Of a stretch of 64,000 nt of DNA, positions 26,897 to 34,912 are shown one piece after another (the stretch's first letter is position 1; each line of letters opens with the position of its first letter). The DNA lies in contig JACKLV010000003.1 of the NCBI GenBank assembly GCA_024235755.1, positions 186,001 to 250,000 on the forward strand. Direction: 5' to 3'. Position numbers and translations under genes: made by a program. A model generated the notes under the pieces. The model was given only the letters and a program-made list of their open reading frames with translations, searched no databases and was not told the DNA's origin. The stretch is from Burkholderiales bacterium. Its GTDB lineage: Bacteria > Pseudomonadota > Gammaproteobacteria > Burkholderiales > Nitrosomonadaceae.

Positions 26897-27862
26897 TTAC
26901 CATTTAATGTTTTTACGCATACGGTATCGCAAATAAATTGCCAGTCCATTCATAGTCAATGTCATTACAACCAATACCAAGCCGGCAGCCGCCGCATTCA
27001 GTTGAAATGCCTCTTCGGGGCGTGATACCCAGTTAAACATCTGGATTGGCATTACCGTAAAAGGCGCGGTCAACCATTCAAATGATATATATGGAAACTC
27101 ATCCGTTATAGGCGATGGTGGCAAAAACGCAATGAAAGTCAATGCGCCTATTGTTATAATCGGCGCGGTTTCACCAATCGCGCGAGCCAGCCCAATAATA
27201 ATTCCGGTTAATATACCTGCCGAAGAATAGGGCAGTAAATGGTCCGATACAGTCTGCCACTTGGTCGCACCCAATGCATAAGCGCCTTCACGTATCGCTA
27301 TTGGGATTGATCTGATCGCTTCTCTTGTCGCAACAATAACTACAGGCAGAATTAACAGCGCTAGTGCCAAGCCCGCAGCCAGAATGCTTTGACCAAAACC
27401 TAGTTGATAAACAAATAGCCCCAGAGCCAGCAGTCCATATATGATAGATGGCACACCCGCCAGGTTTGTTACATTGATCTCAATAATTTCGGTGAAAAGA
27501 TTTTTCGGTGCATATTCTTCCAGATAAACACCCGCACCAACACCTAAGGGTACCGCTGATACAGCGGTAACCAACATTACCAAGGTCGTACCAACCCATG
27601 CTGACAATATTCCTGCTGATTCCGGTCGGCGCGAAGGAAAAGAAGTAAAGAAATCCCAAGACAGTCTCGGCATTCCATCAATTAGCATTTGTGCAAATAA
27701 TGCAATAAACGTCAGGATTGCGATCATCAGCGCAATAATACCTGTAATCATAAACAACAAATCCCAGCGCTTATGATGACTTATTATTTTTCTTAGATCA
27801 TCCAGATCATTTACGTTTTTTTTATGGCCAGACCGCCAAGACCTGATTTTAGTAAATTTCAC
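26897..27862 (-). CDS. pstA: Phosphate ABC transporter permease PstA
   Basis: Inner-membrane permease subunit of the Pst phosphate importer (321 residues, about six membrane helices). The EAA loop is visible as REAIRSIPIAIREGAYALGATKWQ with GLARAIGETAPI. Its start overlaps the end of pstC by 14 bp, suggesting coupled translation. The N-terminal ~30 residues are basic and cytoplasmic. Confidence 0.95.
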   Translation of the reverse strand: MKFTKIRSWRSGHKKNVNDLDDLRKIISHHKRWDLLFMITGIIALMIAILTFIALFAQMLIDGMPRLSWDFFTSFPSRRPESAGILSAWVGTTLVMLVTAVSAVPLGVGAGVYLEEYAPKNLFTEIIEINVTNLAGVPSIIYGLLALGLFVYQLGFGQSILAAGLALALLILPVVIVATREAIRSIPIAIREGAYALGATKWQTVSDHLLPYSSAGILTGIIIGLARAIGETAPIITIGALTFIAFLPPSPITDEFPYISFEWLTAPFTVMPIQMFNWVSRPEEAFQLNAAAAGLVLVVMTLTMNGLAIYLRYRMRKNIKW

Positions 27863-28781
27863 GATATCGTTTGCGCAATAGATGACCGATAATATTGAAT
27901 ACCAACGTAATTAATAGCAGCGTCAAGCCTGCGGCAAATATTGTTTGATACCCGACACTTCCATGCGGCAAATCCCCGAGACTGACCTGTACAATATATG
28001 CCGTAATTGTCGCCGCAGGTTCCATAGGATTCCAGGTCAAATTGGGTTGCATGCCTGCGGCGATTGCAACGACCATGGTTTCTCCGACCGCTCGCGAAAT
28101 ACCAAGAATATAAGCTGCCGCAATACCTGAAAATGCAGCAGGAGTTACTACTCTTATTGCAGTTTGAAACCGAGTTGCACCCATTGCATATGAGCCTTCA
28201 CGCAATTGCATTGGGACGGCACGCATTGCATCTTCCGTCATCGAACTGACATAAGGAATAATCATTATTCCCATTACCAAACCAGCAGATAACAAACTAA
28301 AACCCGGTAGCTCTGGAAAAATAATTTGCAAGAGCGGCGTTACAAACAACAGCGCAAAATATCCGTAAACTACGGTTGGAATTCCACCCAGCAATTCTAA
28401 AAAAGGCTTGGCAACTTCACGTACAGCAAAAGGCGCAAATTCGGAAAGATATATGGCAATAATAGTACCTAAAGGTAATGCCACCAACAATGCAACCACT
28501 GAACTTACTACCGTACCCGCCACGAGAGGCAGAATACCGTAATGCGCATCGTCAAATAGCGGTGTCCACTGCGTATCCGTCAAAAATTCCCAAATTGAAA
28601 CGTGTTGAAAAAATACCACTGATTCTTTCACCAGCATCACGACAATAGCGAGCATAATGACAACAGAAAGCAGTGCAGACAGAAATAAAATTGATTCTAT
28701 AAATCGCTCATGCAGGTTACGGCGATAACTATAGCCCAACCTCCCTACATGAGTTTTTTTACTTGGTAATTCTTTTGGCAC
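27849..28781 (-). CDS. pstC: Phosphate ABC transporter permease PstC
   Basis: Second permease of the Pst importer (310 residues). It contains the EAA-type loop REGSYAMGATRFQTAIRVV with GISRAVGETMVV. The predicted start is a GTG at 28781 with no convincing ribosome binding site, and no alternative start lies before the first membrane helix. The upstream neighbour is cycB rather than pstS. A terminator at 28963-29004 separates them, so pstCAB must have its own promoter in 28782-28960, where I could not identify a Pho box. Confidence 0.93.
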   Translation of the reverse strand: MPKELPSKKTHVGRLGYSYRRNLHERFIESILFLSALLSVVIMLAIVVMLVKESVVFFQHVSIWEFLTDTQWTPLFDDAHYGILPLVAGTVVSSVVALLVALPLGTIIAIYLSEFAPFAVREVAKPFLELLGGIPTVVYGYFALLFVTPLLQIIFPELPGFSLLSAGLVMGIMIIPYVSSMTEDAMRAVPMQLREGSYAMGATRFQTAIRVVTPAAFSGIAAAYILGISRAVGETMVVAIAAGMQPNLTWNPMEPAATITAYIVQVSLGDLPHGSVGYQTIFAAGLTLLLITLVFNIIGHLLRKRYREIY

Positions 28782-28962
28782 AAGATTTCGTATAATCTGA
28801 TTGATTGGAACATTTCGCCAACATGTATTTTATTAGTGAAACGAAATGTGAACATTTACTTTTCGCTTCAATCAGACAGCACAGACAGGCTGAAATTTAA
28901 CAGAATACGATATTGCTTTTGAAGCGATTTCTTTAAGACACACTTCCTCGTTCAATAAACGC

Positions 28963-29004
28963 AAAAACAATTCTGAAACCCACTATCGTTAGGTCTCAGA
29001 ATTG
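28963..29004 (-). terminator. Intrinsic terminator after cycB
   Basis: Read on the minus strand, CAATTCTGA ... TCAGAATTG (28968-29004) forms a stem that extends inward to about 13 bp with one mismatch, and is followed by TTTTT (28967-28963). It lies about 20 bp after the cycB stop and would close the hao-cyc transcript before pstC. Confidence 0.75.
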
Positions 29005-29025
29005 CTAAATTATTGAAAGAAAAGA

Positions 29026-29640
29026 CTAATAATCATCGTCATCGTCGTCTTCGTCCCAGTCATCCCAGTCATCCGCCTTCAGAACCAGCTTGCCCTGCGC
29101 CTTACTGGCATCCAAATCCGTCATCGGCGCTTCTTCATGCACCAGATTCTGATGACAGTCTATACACGTCGCCCCATGCGTCTCCATACGCTTGTGCGCC
29201 GCCTGTGCATCATCTCCCGGTGGATCAGGATTCCTATGACAATCTCGACACGTCACACTGTCCCATTTCTTCAGATTCATCCGCGCATCATGCGCCATGA
29301 TCAACCGCCGCTCGTTAAACTTCTCCAACGTCGAGTAATCATTCACCAACTCCAACCACAATTCCCGCGCTCCATCCACTACATGCGTATATACCGCTAA
29401 ATGGAAGTTCTTGAATCCCTGCGGTATATGACAATCCTTACAGCCAGGATTCGCACCCAACGCCCCATAGTGCGTCGATTCCCTCAGTTCCTCTTGCGGA
29501 TAGGTCATCGAATGACAACTGGTACAGAATTCATCCGTCGATAACGCCGCCTCTCCTCCAAATACTACGCCTACCAGGACTATACCCAGTAACGCACCCG
29601 TCAGCAGCGTTCCTATCGCGCCTTTTTGTAATGCAGTCAT
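29026..29640 (-). CDS. cycB: Tetrahaem cytochrome cM552 (NapC/NirT family quinone reductase)
   Basis: Membrane-anchored tetrahaem c-type cytochrome that in Nitrosomonas is proposed to take electrons from cytochrome c554 and reduce ubiquinone. One N-terminal membrane helix (residues about 7-30, uncleaved) is followed by four CxxCH sites: CTSCH, CKDCH, CRDCH and CIDCH. The CTSCHSM start and spacing fit the NapC/NirT family. The C-terminus is unusual, ending in a Trp/Asp-rich acidic tail (DDWDDWDEDDDDDDY). It starts 12 bp after cycA with GGGAG as RBS and is followed by a strong terminator. Assignment to cM552 relies on operon context as well as motifs. Confidence 0.93.
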   Translation of the reverse strand: MTALQKGAIGTLLTGALLGIVLVGVVFGGEAALSTDEFCTSCHSMTYPQEELRESTHYGALGANPGCKDCHIPQGFKNFHLAVYTHVVDGARELWLELVNDYSTLEKFNERRLIMAHDARMNLKKWDSVTCRDCHRNPDPPGDDAQAAHKRMETHGATCIDCHQNLVHEEAPMTDLDASKAQGKLVLKADDWDDWDEDDDDDDY

Positions 29641-29652
29641 TCAGGTCTCCCG

Positions 29653-30381
29653 TTAATCGTCATCATCATCGTCATCGTCGTCATCGTCGCCTTTCTCGCC
29701 TTCCTCTGCGTTGGCTTGGAATTCGTCGTGATATTTGAATTTCGGCTCGCCTACAAAAGCACCATCCAGCTTATAATGCGCATGCATCGCGCTGTCGTCT
29801 TTCACCATCTTGTCAAAATCAAACCGGTATTTCTCATCAACTTCCGGAGTGAACGGAACGTACGGCTCTTTGACTCCCTTCCAGCCCGATCCTTCATAGT
29901 TCAAGTGGCAGGCCGCGCACGCTTCTTCAAAATGAAAGTCCTGGCCTCTGTCCGCTAACCGTTTACGCGGGGTGGTCTTGCCTGACTTCTCAAATGCCTG
30001 CCCGCCTTTACGATGATCGCCACGGTATTTCTTGCCCGCTCCATGACAGGATTCGCAACCTACCGCCGCCAACATTTTTCTCGGCCGCTCTACAGTGTAG
30101 CCCCCTCTTTGCTCCCAGCCATCCACGTGACAGCCTACGCAGTCCTTGTCCTGCGTGTAATCCTTGTCAGGATCCAAACCTGCTTTTTCTTTCGCTTCCT
30201 TGCGCTCGCCAGCTTTAAGCGATTCCATCGCCTTCGCATGCGCCGTCTCGCCCCATGACTTAGCTTGCGATTTGTGGCATGAACTGCATTTCTTACGGCC
30301 TTCAAAGTCCGCCAACGCGGTGCCCGAGAAAAATGCAAACATCGCAACGAGCGCCAGTATGTAGGTTATTGGGTGTTTCAT
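29653..30381 (-). CDS. cycA: Cytochrome c554, tetrahaem, with poly-Asp tail
   Basis: Periplasmic tetrahaem cytochrome that accepts electrons from hydroxylamine oxidoreductase. A signal peptide (MKHPITYILALVAMFAFFSG, cleavage probably after ALA at residue 24) precedes four haem sites: CSSCH, CVGCH, CESCH and CAACH. Family-typical segments include DYTQDKDCVGCHVDG and RKGGQAFEKSGK. The protein ends EGEKG followed by eleven Asp, encoded by mixed GAT/GAC codons. As I recall it, N. europaea c554 ends in a short lysine-rich tail instead. The RBS AGGAGGAAGG is very strong and the gene appears to have its own promoter at 30426-30453. Confidence 0.97.
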   Translation of the reverse strand: MKHPITYILALVAMFAFFSGTALADFEGRKKCSSCHKSQAKSWGETAHAKAMESLKAGERKEAKEKAGLDPDKDYTQDKDCVGCHVDGWEQRGGYTVERPRKMLAAVGCESCHGAGKKYRGDHRKGGQAFEKSGKTTPRKRLADRGQDFHFEEACAACHLNYEGSGWKGVKEPYVPFTPEVDEKYRFDFDKMVKDDSAMHAHYKLDGAFVGEPKFKYHDEFQANAEEGEKGDDDDDDDDDDD

Positions 30382-30420
30382 CCTTCCTCCTCGTACTTTT
30401 TTTATTTCATGTGTATAAGC

Positions 30421-30453
30421 CGCGTATTGTACGCGATCACCCGTTTGTGTAAA
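30421..30453 (-). promoter_or_regulatory. cycA promoter with palindrome over the -10 box
   Basis: On the minus strand TTTACA (30448-30453) and TACAAT (30426-30431) are separated by 16 bp, each matching consensus at five of six positions. The inverted repeat CGCGTA-n3-TACGCG (30421-30435) covers the -10 region. Transcription would begin near 30420, about 38 nt before the cycA ATG. This would give independent expression of cycA-cycB in addition to read-through from hao. Confidence 0.6.
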
Positions 30454-30503
30454 TGGTTATATGCGCGGTTCTCGCTTTTTTATTGTCGTCTGTTTGTTTT
30501 GCG

Positions 30504-31544
30504 CTACTCTGCAGCCGGTATTTTGTACAGCCAGTAACCCCCTCTCTGATAGAGTAGCTGCAACGCCTCCAGTTCCGTCGGCGCATCTTTATCTGTGAAT
30601 GGCAACATGCGCGCCAGCAAAGTCTTACTGCTTTGCTCGTCGCTCAGAAAGTAGACTCTGATTTCCGTGTCAGTAATCGATTGCAAGGTATAGGTGTCAA
30701 AGTCGTGTTCTTTGAGCTGCACTTTCATGTGGTTGATCATGCCATGGATGTTGCCGGTCAGTGGAAAGTTTTGATAGGCAACGCCGATTTTCTCCGGATA
30801 CAAGAGCCCCAGTTTATACAGATCGGTTACATGAACAATGATGTAGGCTGTCCGTCCCGCGCCAACCAACTCACGCAGTTGTGCGACACCAGCTTCGGGC
30901 TCGGCTGTCAATGCCAGACTGAAGCGTTCGAACTGTTCCAGTTCCCGCCGATCGGGTTTGCTCTGCCAAAACGATTGTTCATAGGCGTCGATGGCCTCTA
31001 TGTATGTCTGCCAGTGCTGCGGAATGATTAACGGTTCGTTCAGATGACCAGTAAACAGGGTGTCATGACCGGTCAGCAGGTTGATCTGCTGGGAAATGTC
31101 CCACCACGCCAAGATAAGTGCGTCTTTTTCTGCATACTGGCTGATCGCTGCAGCCAGCGCGCTCAATTCGGACGATTTCCAGTCCAGCGCGTGCAGTATT
31201 TCCTTGCTGTTGTTCTGCCATTTGATCAGTACCGGCGATCCACCGTCCCGCTGCGCTACGGTCGCCTGCGCCACAGGCTTTTCCGCTTCGGGTACGATAA
31301 CGTCATACCGACTGATCTTCAGATCCGGCCACGCATCAAGTTCCAGTTCTGGATAGTCTTGTGGGCCGCCTGTGGATGTCTGCTGATAATGATACGGCGC
31401 ATCCGCCGGCTCAAACCACAGGTACGCAAACCACCCCAATAAAATCAAACCTCCCGTCACCAGGAGTATGCCTAATGACGGGAGCAGCTTATCCCCCGAC
31501 CGCTTCACTTGTGTGTCGCGGCCGGTCGTCTCTGCGGGTATCAA
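30504..31544 (-). CDS. haoB: Hydroxylamine oxidation protein HaoB
   Basis: Conserved protein of the hydroxylamine-oxidation cluster (often orf2), always beside hao. Its biochemical role is not established. The 346-residue protein has one N-terminal membrane helix (residues about 22-46, LLPSLGILLVTGGLILLGW) and a large, presumably periplasmic, domain. No haem motif, metal motif or catalytic signature was recognised. The start overlaps the hao stop by 4 bp, so it is translationally coupled to HAO. A 122-bp gap with a promoter separates it from cycA. Confidence 0.92.
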   Translation of the reverse strand: MIPAETTGRDTQVKRSGDKLLPSLGILLVTGGLILLGWFAYLWFEPADAPYHYQQTSTGGPQDYPELELDAWPDLKISRYDVIVPEAEKPVAQATVAQRDGGSPVLIKWQNNSKEILHALDWKSSELSALAAAISQYAEKDALILAWWDISQQINLLTGHDTLFTGHLNEPLIIPQHWQTYIEAIDAYEQSFWQSKPDRRELEQFERFSLALTAEPEAGVAQLRELVGAGRTAYIIVHVTDLYKLGLLYPEKIGVAYQNFPLTGNIHGMINHMKVQLKEHDFDTYTLQSITDTEIRVYFLSDEQSSKTLLARMLPFTDKDAPTELEALQLLYQRGGYWLYKIPAAE

Positions 31545-33247
31545 GCTTCGTTTTGCTTACGTTTGCGCCATCCCGCCAGGGCTATCGTGCCCGCCAGCAG
31601 CATGCCACCACCTAAACCACCCAGCGAGATTTTCTCCGCCGTGCTATCCAGATCCAGTAAGCTCGTGCGCTTGCCTTCCAGTTTCGCTACGCGTTCTTTC
31701 AACGCAACCATTTCACGAATCCGGAAGTTCTCGTCCTGTACTTCTACGTACGCACGATTCATCGGCCCCCATCCCTCGGTGTAGGTCCAGCCGCCAGGAT
31801 TGACGTGCGCAAGCCCTACGTGCATTTTAGCCAGGTCGTTTTCACCCATTTCCAGCACTTTGAGCTCCATCGACGCCGGATTGTTGTCTTGCGACCAGAA
31901 CAACTGTGTAAAGATCATGAATCCCGGTTTCTCAGGTGCAGGTGGATTCGGACGGTTGGTCTTCTGTCCCGCCAGCAGCCCTTCGTTGTACAGCTTCTCT
32001 ACAACTTCATGCGCATCCTGGTATTTCGCCAGACCTTGCAATGTACCTTTGTCCATCAGATCCAGATATGAACGCGCAAAACGCTCTGAGTGACATTGCG
32101 TGCAGGTTGTTACCCATGCGTCCAGCCTCTCTTCCGACCATTCGCTGTTGATGTTCTCCGCTATGCCAGGTACAAACGGATAGTTCGCCCAACGGATCTT
32201 CCTGACCATGTTGTGCGCGTATTCACCTTCATATTCCATGTGACAGCCCGCACAGGTCGGCGCTGTCTGGCCACCTTTGCTGTATGCGTCTTTCAACTGC
32301 ACGTCCCAGTTCCAGTTGTTGCCCAGCATCGCTACCATCTTGCCATGCTTGGACATAGAATACGCTTCCCAGTTGTTGTGATCTACACCACTATGGCAGG
32401 TCGCGCATGCCTCCGGCTTGCGTGATTCCGCCGCCGAAAATTCATGACGTGTATGACATGTGTCGCATTTGTTTTGGTTCATGTGACACATGGTGCAACC
32501 TTCCGCAACTTCACGTTGCGGCATCGCAGCCCATACTGTCGTCTCTACGTTCGCTTTGTAGTCCAACGCATGCGAAGGACGTCCATCCGGCCACTGACCA
32601 TGCGGCCAGATCAGCGTATCACGCTCTGATTCACGCTCAGCAAATTCCTGCAGATGGCACTTACCGCATACATCCGCCGTCGGCATGATCAAGTCTTTGC
32701 TGTGATCAATCTTGCCTTCCTGCTTGATGTTGACGTGACAGTCTATACAGCTCACTTCCTTCAGCTGCTCGCCTTCCTTCAAATAGCCCATCGAACGCAA
32801 GTTGTTCTCTACGTCCTCCAACTTGCCTTTCTTGTAATAGGTCGGATCCGTCGGCTTCAACGCACGTACCTTGTCCAGATTAGCGTGCGCACTCTTCTTC
32901 CATGCATTTACCCACACCGGCGATTCGTCCGAGTGACATTCCACGCATTCCTTACGATCCGCTTTGTCTCGCATCGATACCGGCGGCTCATAAAACGTCG
33001 CCGGATCCATATACGTACTCAACGGAATCGGCTCCCAGTAATCTCCCATCGTGCCCTTGCCAAATCCCTGCTCAGGATCCTTGTAACGCTTCACCAACGC
33101 TTCATGCAACTGCTTCGGCGTCGCCCCTCTATCAAGCCCCAATGCCTCATATGTCTCGTCAGGTACGCTCGGTATCGCATATACCAATCCCGACAGTGCT
33201 AATGCACTTACAAACATGACCACCTTTAGCCATAGCTTGGAAATCAT
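31541..33247 (-). CDS. haoA: Hydroxylamine oxidoreductase, octahaem
   Basis: Periplasmic homotrimeric enzyme that oxidises hydroxylamine, releasing electrons for the whole energy metabolism of ammonia oxidisers. A signal peptide (residues 1-24, ending VYA) is followed by eight CxxCH sites: CVECH (101-105), CIDCH, CGKCH, CTMCH, CDTCH, CATCH, CAGCH and CTQCH. The C-terminal half contains GGWTYTEGWGPMNRAY, in the region where the Tyr crosslinked to the P460 haem is expected; the exact residue was not assigned. The protein ends with a hydrophobic helix (LGGGMLLAGTIALAGW) and RKRK, a probable membrane anchor. The 568-residue length matches the family. RBS AAAGGAGAG precedes the ATG. It is first in hao-haoB-cycA-cycB. 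Confidence 0.98.
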   Translation of the reverse strand: MISKLWLKVVMFVSALALSGLVYAIPSVPDETYEALGLDRGATPKQLHEALVKRYKDPEQGFGKGTMGDYWEPIPLSTYMDPATFYEPPVSMRDKADRKECVECHSDESPVWVNAWKKSAHANLDKVRALKPTDPTYYKKGKLEDVENNLRSMGYLKEGEQLKEVSCIDCHVNIKQEGKIDHSKDLIMPTADVCGKCHLQEFAERESERDTLIWPHGQWPDGRPSHALDYKANVETTVWAAMPQREVAEGCTMCHMNQNKCDTCHTRHEFSAAESRKPEACATCHSGVDHNNWEAYSMSKHGKMVAMLGNNWNWDVQLKDAYSKGGQTAPTCAGCHMEYEGEYAHNMVRKIRWANYPFVPGIAENINSEWSEERLDAWVTTCTQCHSERFARSYLDLMDKGTLQGLAKYQDAHEVVEKLYNEGLLAGQKTNRPNPPAPEKPGFMIFTQLFWSQDNNPASMELKVLEMGENDLAKMHVGLAHVNPGGWTYTEGWGPMNRAYVEVQDENFRIREMVALKERVAKLEGKRTSLLDLDSTAEKISLGGLGGGMLLAGTIALAGWRKRKQNEA

Positions 33248-33522
33248 TGCTCTCTCCTTTGTATTTCTGTTAATTTCCAGTTCTAGTTCTTCTCTTTTTT
33301 TGTTTTGTTACTCTCTTCTACCGCTTCTCTATATCTTCTCCATACCACCAACGCATCTATATCCACTATCAGCTACAACACCATCCCTTTAATAATTGTA
33401 ATCCTCAACTCTAAAATATAAACGCATCAGCACAGAAAAAATATCCATACCCTCAATACAACCCTCGCAGCATACAACTCCCCTCCTAAAAACTACACAG
33501 GCCATATCCCTTCATATAACTC
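33248..33522 (-). other. Long, cytosine-poor 5' leader of hao mRNA
   Basis: The predicted start near 33522 leaves about 275 nt before the hao ATG. Over 33249-33540 I counted roughly 20 G against roughly 90 C on the plus strand, so the transcript is rich in G and A but nearly free of C, and therefore unlikely to form strong secondary structure. No reading frame with a good start is evident. The stretch ends in the hao RBS. Confidence 0.55.
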
Positions 33523-33528
33523 CAACAA

Positions 33529-33557
33529 AGACTACTCAGTCATCCTCACACTGTCAA
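33529..33557 (-). promoter_or_regulatory. Sigma70-type promoter of hao
   Basis: On the minus strand a perfect TTGACA (33552-33557) is followed after 17 bp by TAGTCT (33529-33534). It lies about 60 bp downstream of the histidine-rich gene's stop and about 280 bp upstream of the hao ATG. A weaker promoter closer to hao is not excluded. Confidence 0.65.
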
Positions 33558-33614
33558 GTCATTTGAAGGAATTGCACAACTGTAAAGTGGTATACACTGA
33601 AAGCCAACAAATTG

Positions 33615-34391
33615 CTACGATTTGTTTTCACCTTCAGTTGCTGTTTTCCGACGCAAGAAAAAGAATGCAGCACCTCCTACCACCAATATTACCAAACCAA
33701 TTTCCATCATACCGAAACCACCACCATGACCGGCATGCCCCCCTCCGCTACCACCGATAGCAAATGGAACGCGCCCTGCCACAACAATTTCGCCAGCATC
33801 ATTTTTTCTCTCAAGCAAAATTTCGTACCGCCCTCTTTGCAACTCCGCAGAGACGACAATAATTCCCGAATTGTGCGCTGCATAGGGCATATACACTATA
33901 TCCTGTTCGCCCGGATCCCCTTTAGATTCGTCATGAGCGGCGTGCTCACCATGCATTTCATGTCCGTCATGACTATGAGCATCATGCGCGCTATGATCAG
34001 CATCTTCGGTCGCGGAACCAGCATCTGTTTCTTTATTCTGATGTTTTTCATGATCACCATGACCGTGACCACCGTGCCCTCCTGCCGCTACTAATCGAAC
34101 AGCAAGCGGTATTTCACGTGAATCCCAATCTGGCAGCTCAACAGTCAATTGAACTTTGCCAGGCTTCGGAATATTCGAACAGTATGAATGCAAAGGCGGT
34201 ATATCTCCTTCTGGAACTTCATATCCACTGAACGTTATCGGAAACTCGCCACCCTTAATTTCGCACCCACCTGCATCATGATGTCCTTCGTGAGCAAGCA
34301 TTAATTGCGCGTATGCTGGAAGCGCCAGAATAGTAATCAAAACAGCGCCAACCAATTTTGTTATCCACCAACACCCAGATACTTCCTTCAT
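33615..34391 (-). CDS. Histidine-rich, membrane-anchored periplasmic protein, function unknown
   Basis: Not recognised as a named family. The ATG at 34389-34391 has GGAG at a good distance and gives a clean signal peptide (MKEVSGCWWITKLVGAVLIT, cleavage near AYA, residue 28). The mature part has an HEGHHDAGGC motif (34-43), a beta-rich domain with Cys at 43 and 71, then a His-rich loop (106-153, 13 His among Asp, Glu and Gly), a second beta segment, a GGHAGHGGG linker, one C-terminal membrane helix (MEIGLVILVVGGAAFFF) and RRK. The loop looks like an insertion in a single beta-sandwich. Copper or zinc binding or buffering is inferred from composition and from its place directly upstream of hao. 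A longer frame to 34421 lacks an RBS. Confidence 0.8.
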   Translation of the reverse strand: MKEVSGCWWITKLVGAVLITILALPAYAQLMLAHEGHHDAGGCEIKGGEFPITFSGYEVPEGDIPPLHSYCSNIPKPGKVQLTVELPDWDSREIPLAVRLVAAGGHGGHGHGDHEKHQNKETDAGSATEDADHSAHDAHSHDGHEMHGEHAAHDESKGDPGEQDIVYMPYAAHNSGIIVVSAELQRGRYEILLERKNDAGEIVVAGRVPFAIGGSGGGHAGHGGGFGMMEIGLVILVVGGAAFFFLRRKTATEGENKS

Positions 34392-34912
34392 AGTTTCTCC
34401 AATTTTATAATTATAAATCAATTGCTTAATTAAATTTTTTATAAAAATCCGTGCTAATCACAAACGTAACACGAGATTGTATAACAAAAATTTCTGAAAA
34501 TTAAATGTAACGAATCAAACAAATGCAAATTTATCTTTGAAGCTCTAAAGAAAATTTAATAACTTCGTTTCAATCTGATCTCTCGTAGCCTTGCTTTTAC
34601 GTCAAATTATTTAGCTAACCTGACTCTTTAACACAAATAATCAGGCAGTCAAAATTTATTGAAAACAATCTCAGTTAAATGACTATTCGGATAATTAATT
34701 ATCCGAATAGTCATATGTATCATTGGCTGATAACACCAAAAACTTGCAGCAATTACTCAAAATTTCCTTTATCAAGAAATGCAATCAATACACTAAGAAG
34801 AAAACTAAACTAACAAGCAATTTAGATAATATCCGTACTGATTCTAAAGAGACTCACACAATCAACCTTAATCGAAAGAATTGACCGACCTCAATATTAC
34901 ATATAAAAAGAA
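34392..34912. other. AT-rich intergenic region between pstS and the His-rich gene
   Basis: About 520 bp with no supported coding frame. Its main feature is the perfect palindrome at 34679-34714, annotated separately. The promoter for the His-rich gene should lie in the lower part, but no confident -35/-10 pair was fixed. Composition is markedly AT-rich compared with the hao cluster. Confidence 0.5.
34679..34714. repeat. Perfect 36-bp palindrome
   Basis: The left arm ATGACTATTCGGATAATT is matched exactly by its reverse complement with no spacer. It lies about 200 bp beyond the pstS stop and about 290 bp before the His-rich gene. No T-run follows on either strand, so it is not a classical intrinsic terminator. 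It may be an operator, a cruciform-forming site or a transcript hairpin. Confidence 0.85.

Noticed and set aside
31468..33219. Several 60-180 codon plus-strand frames across hao
   Set aside because: They mirror the strong coding bias of hao on the opposite strand, are Arg/His/Pro-rich and have no recognisable domains.
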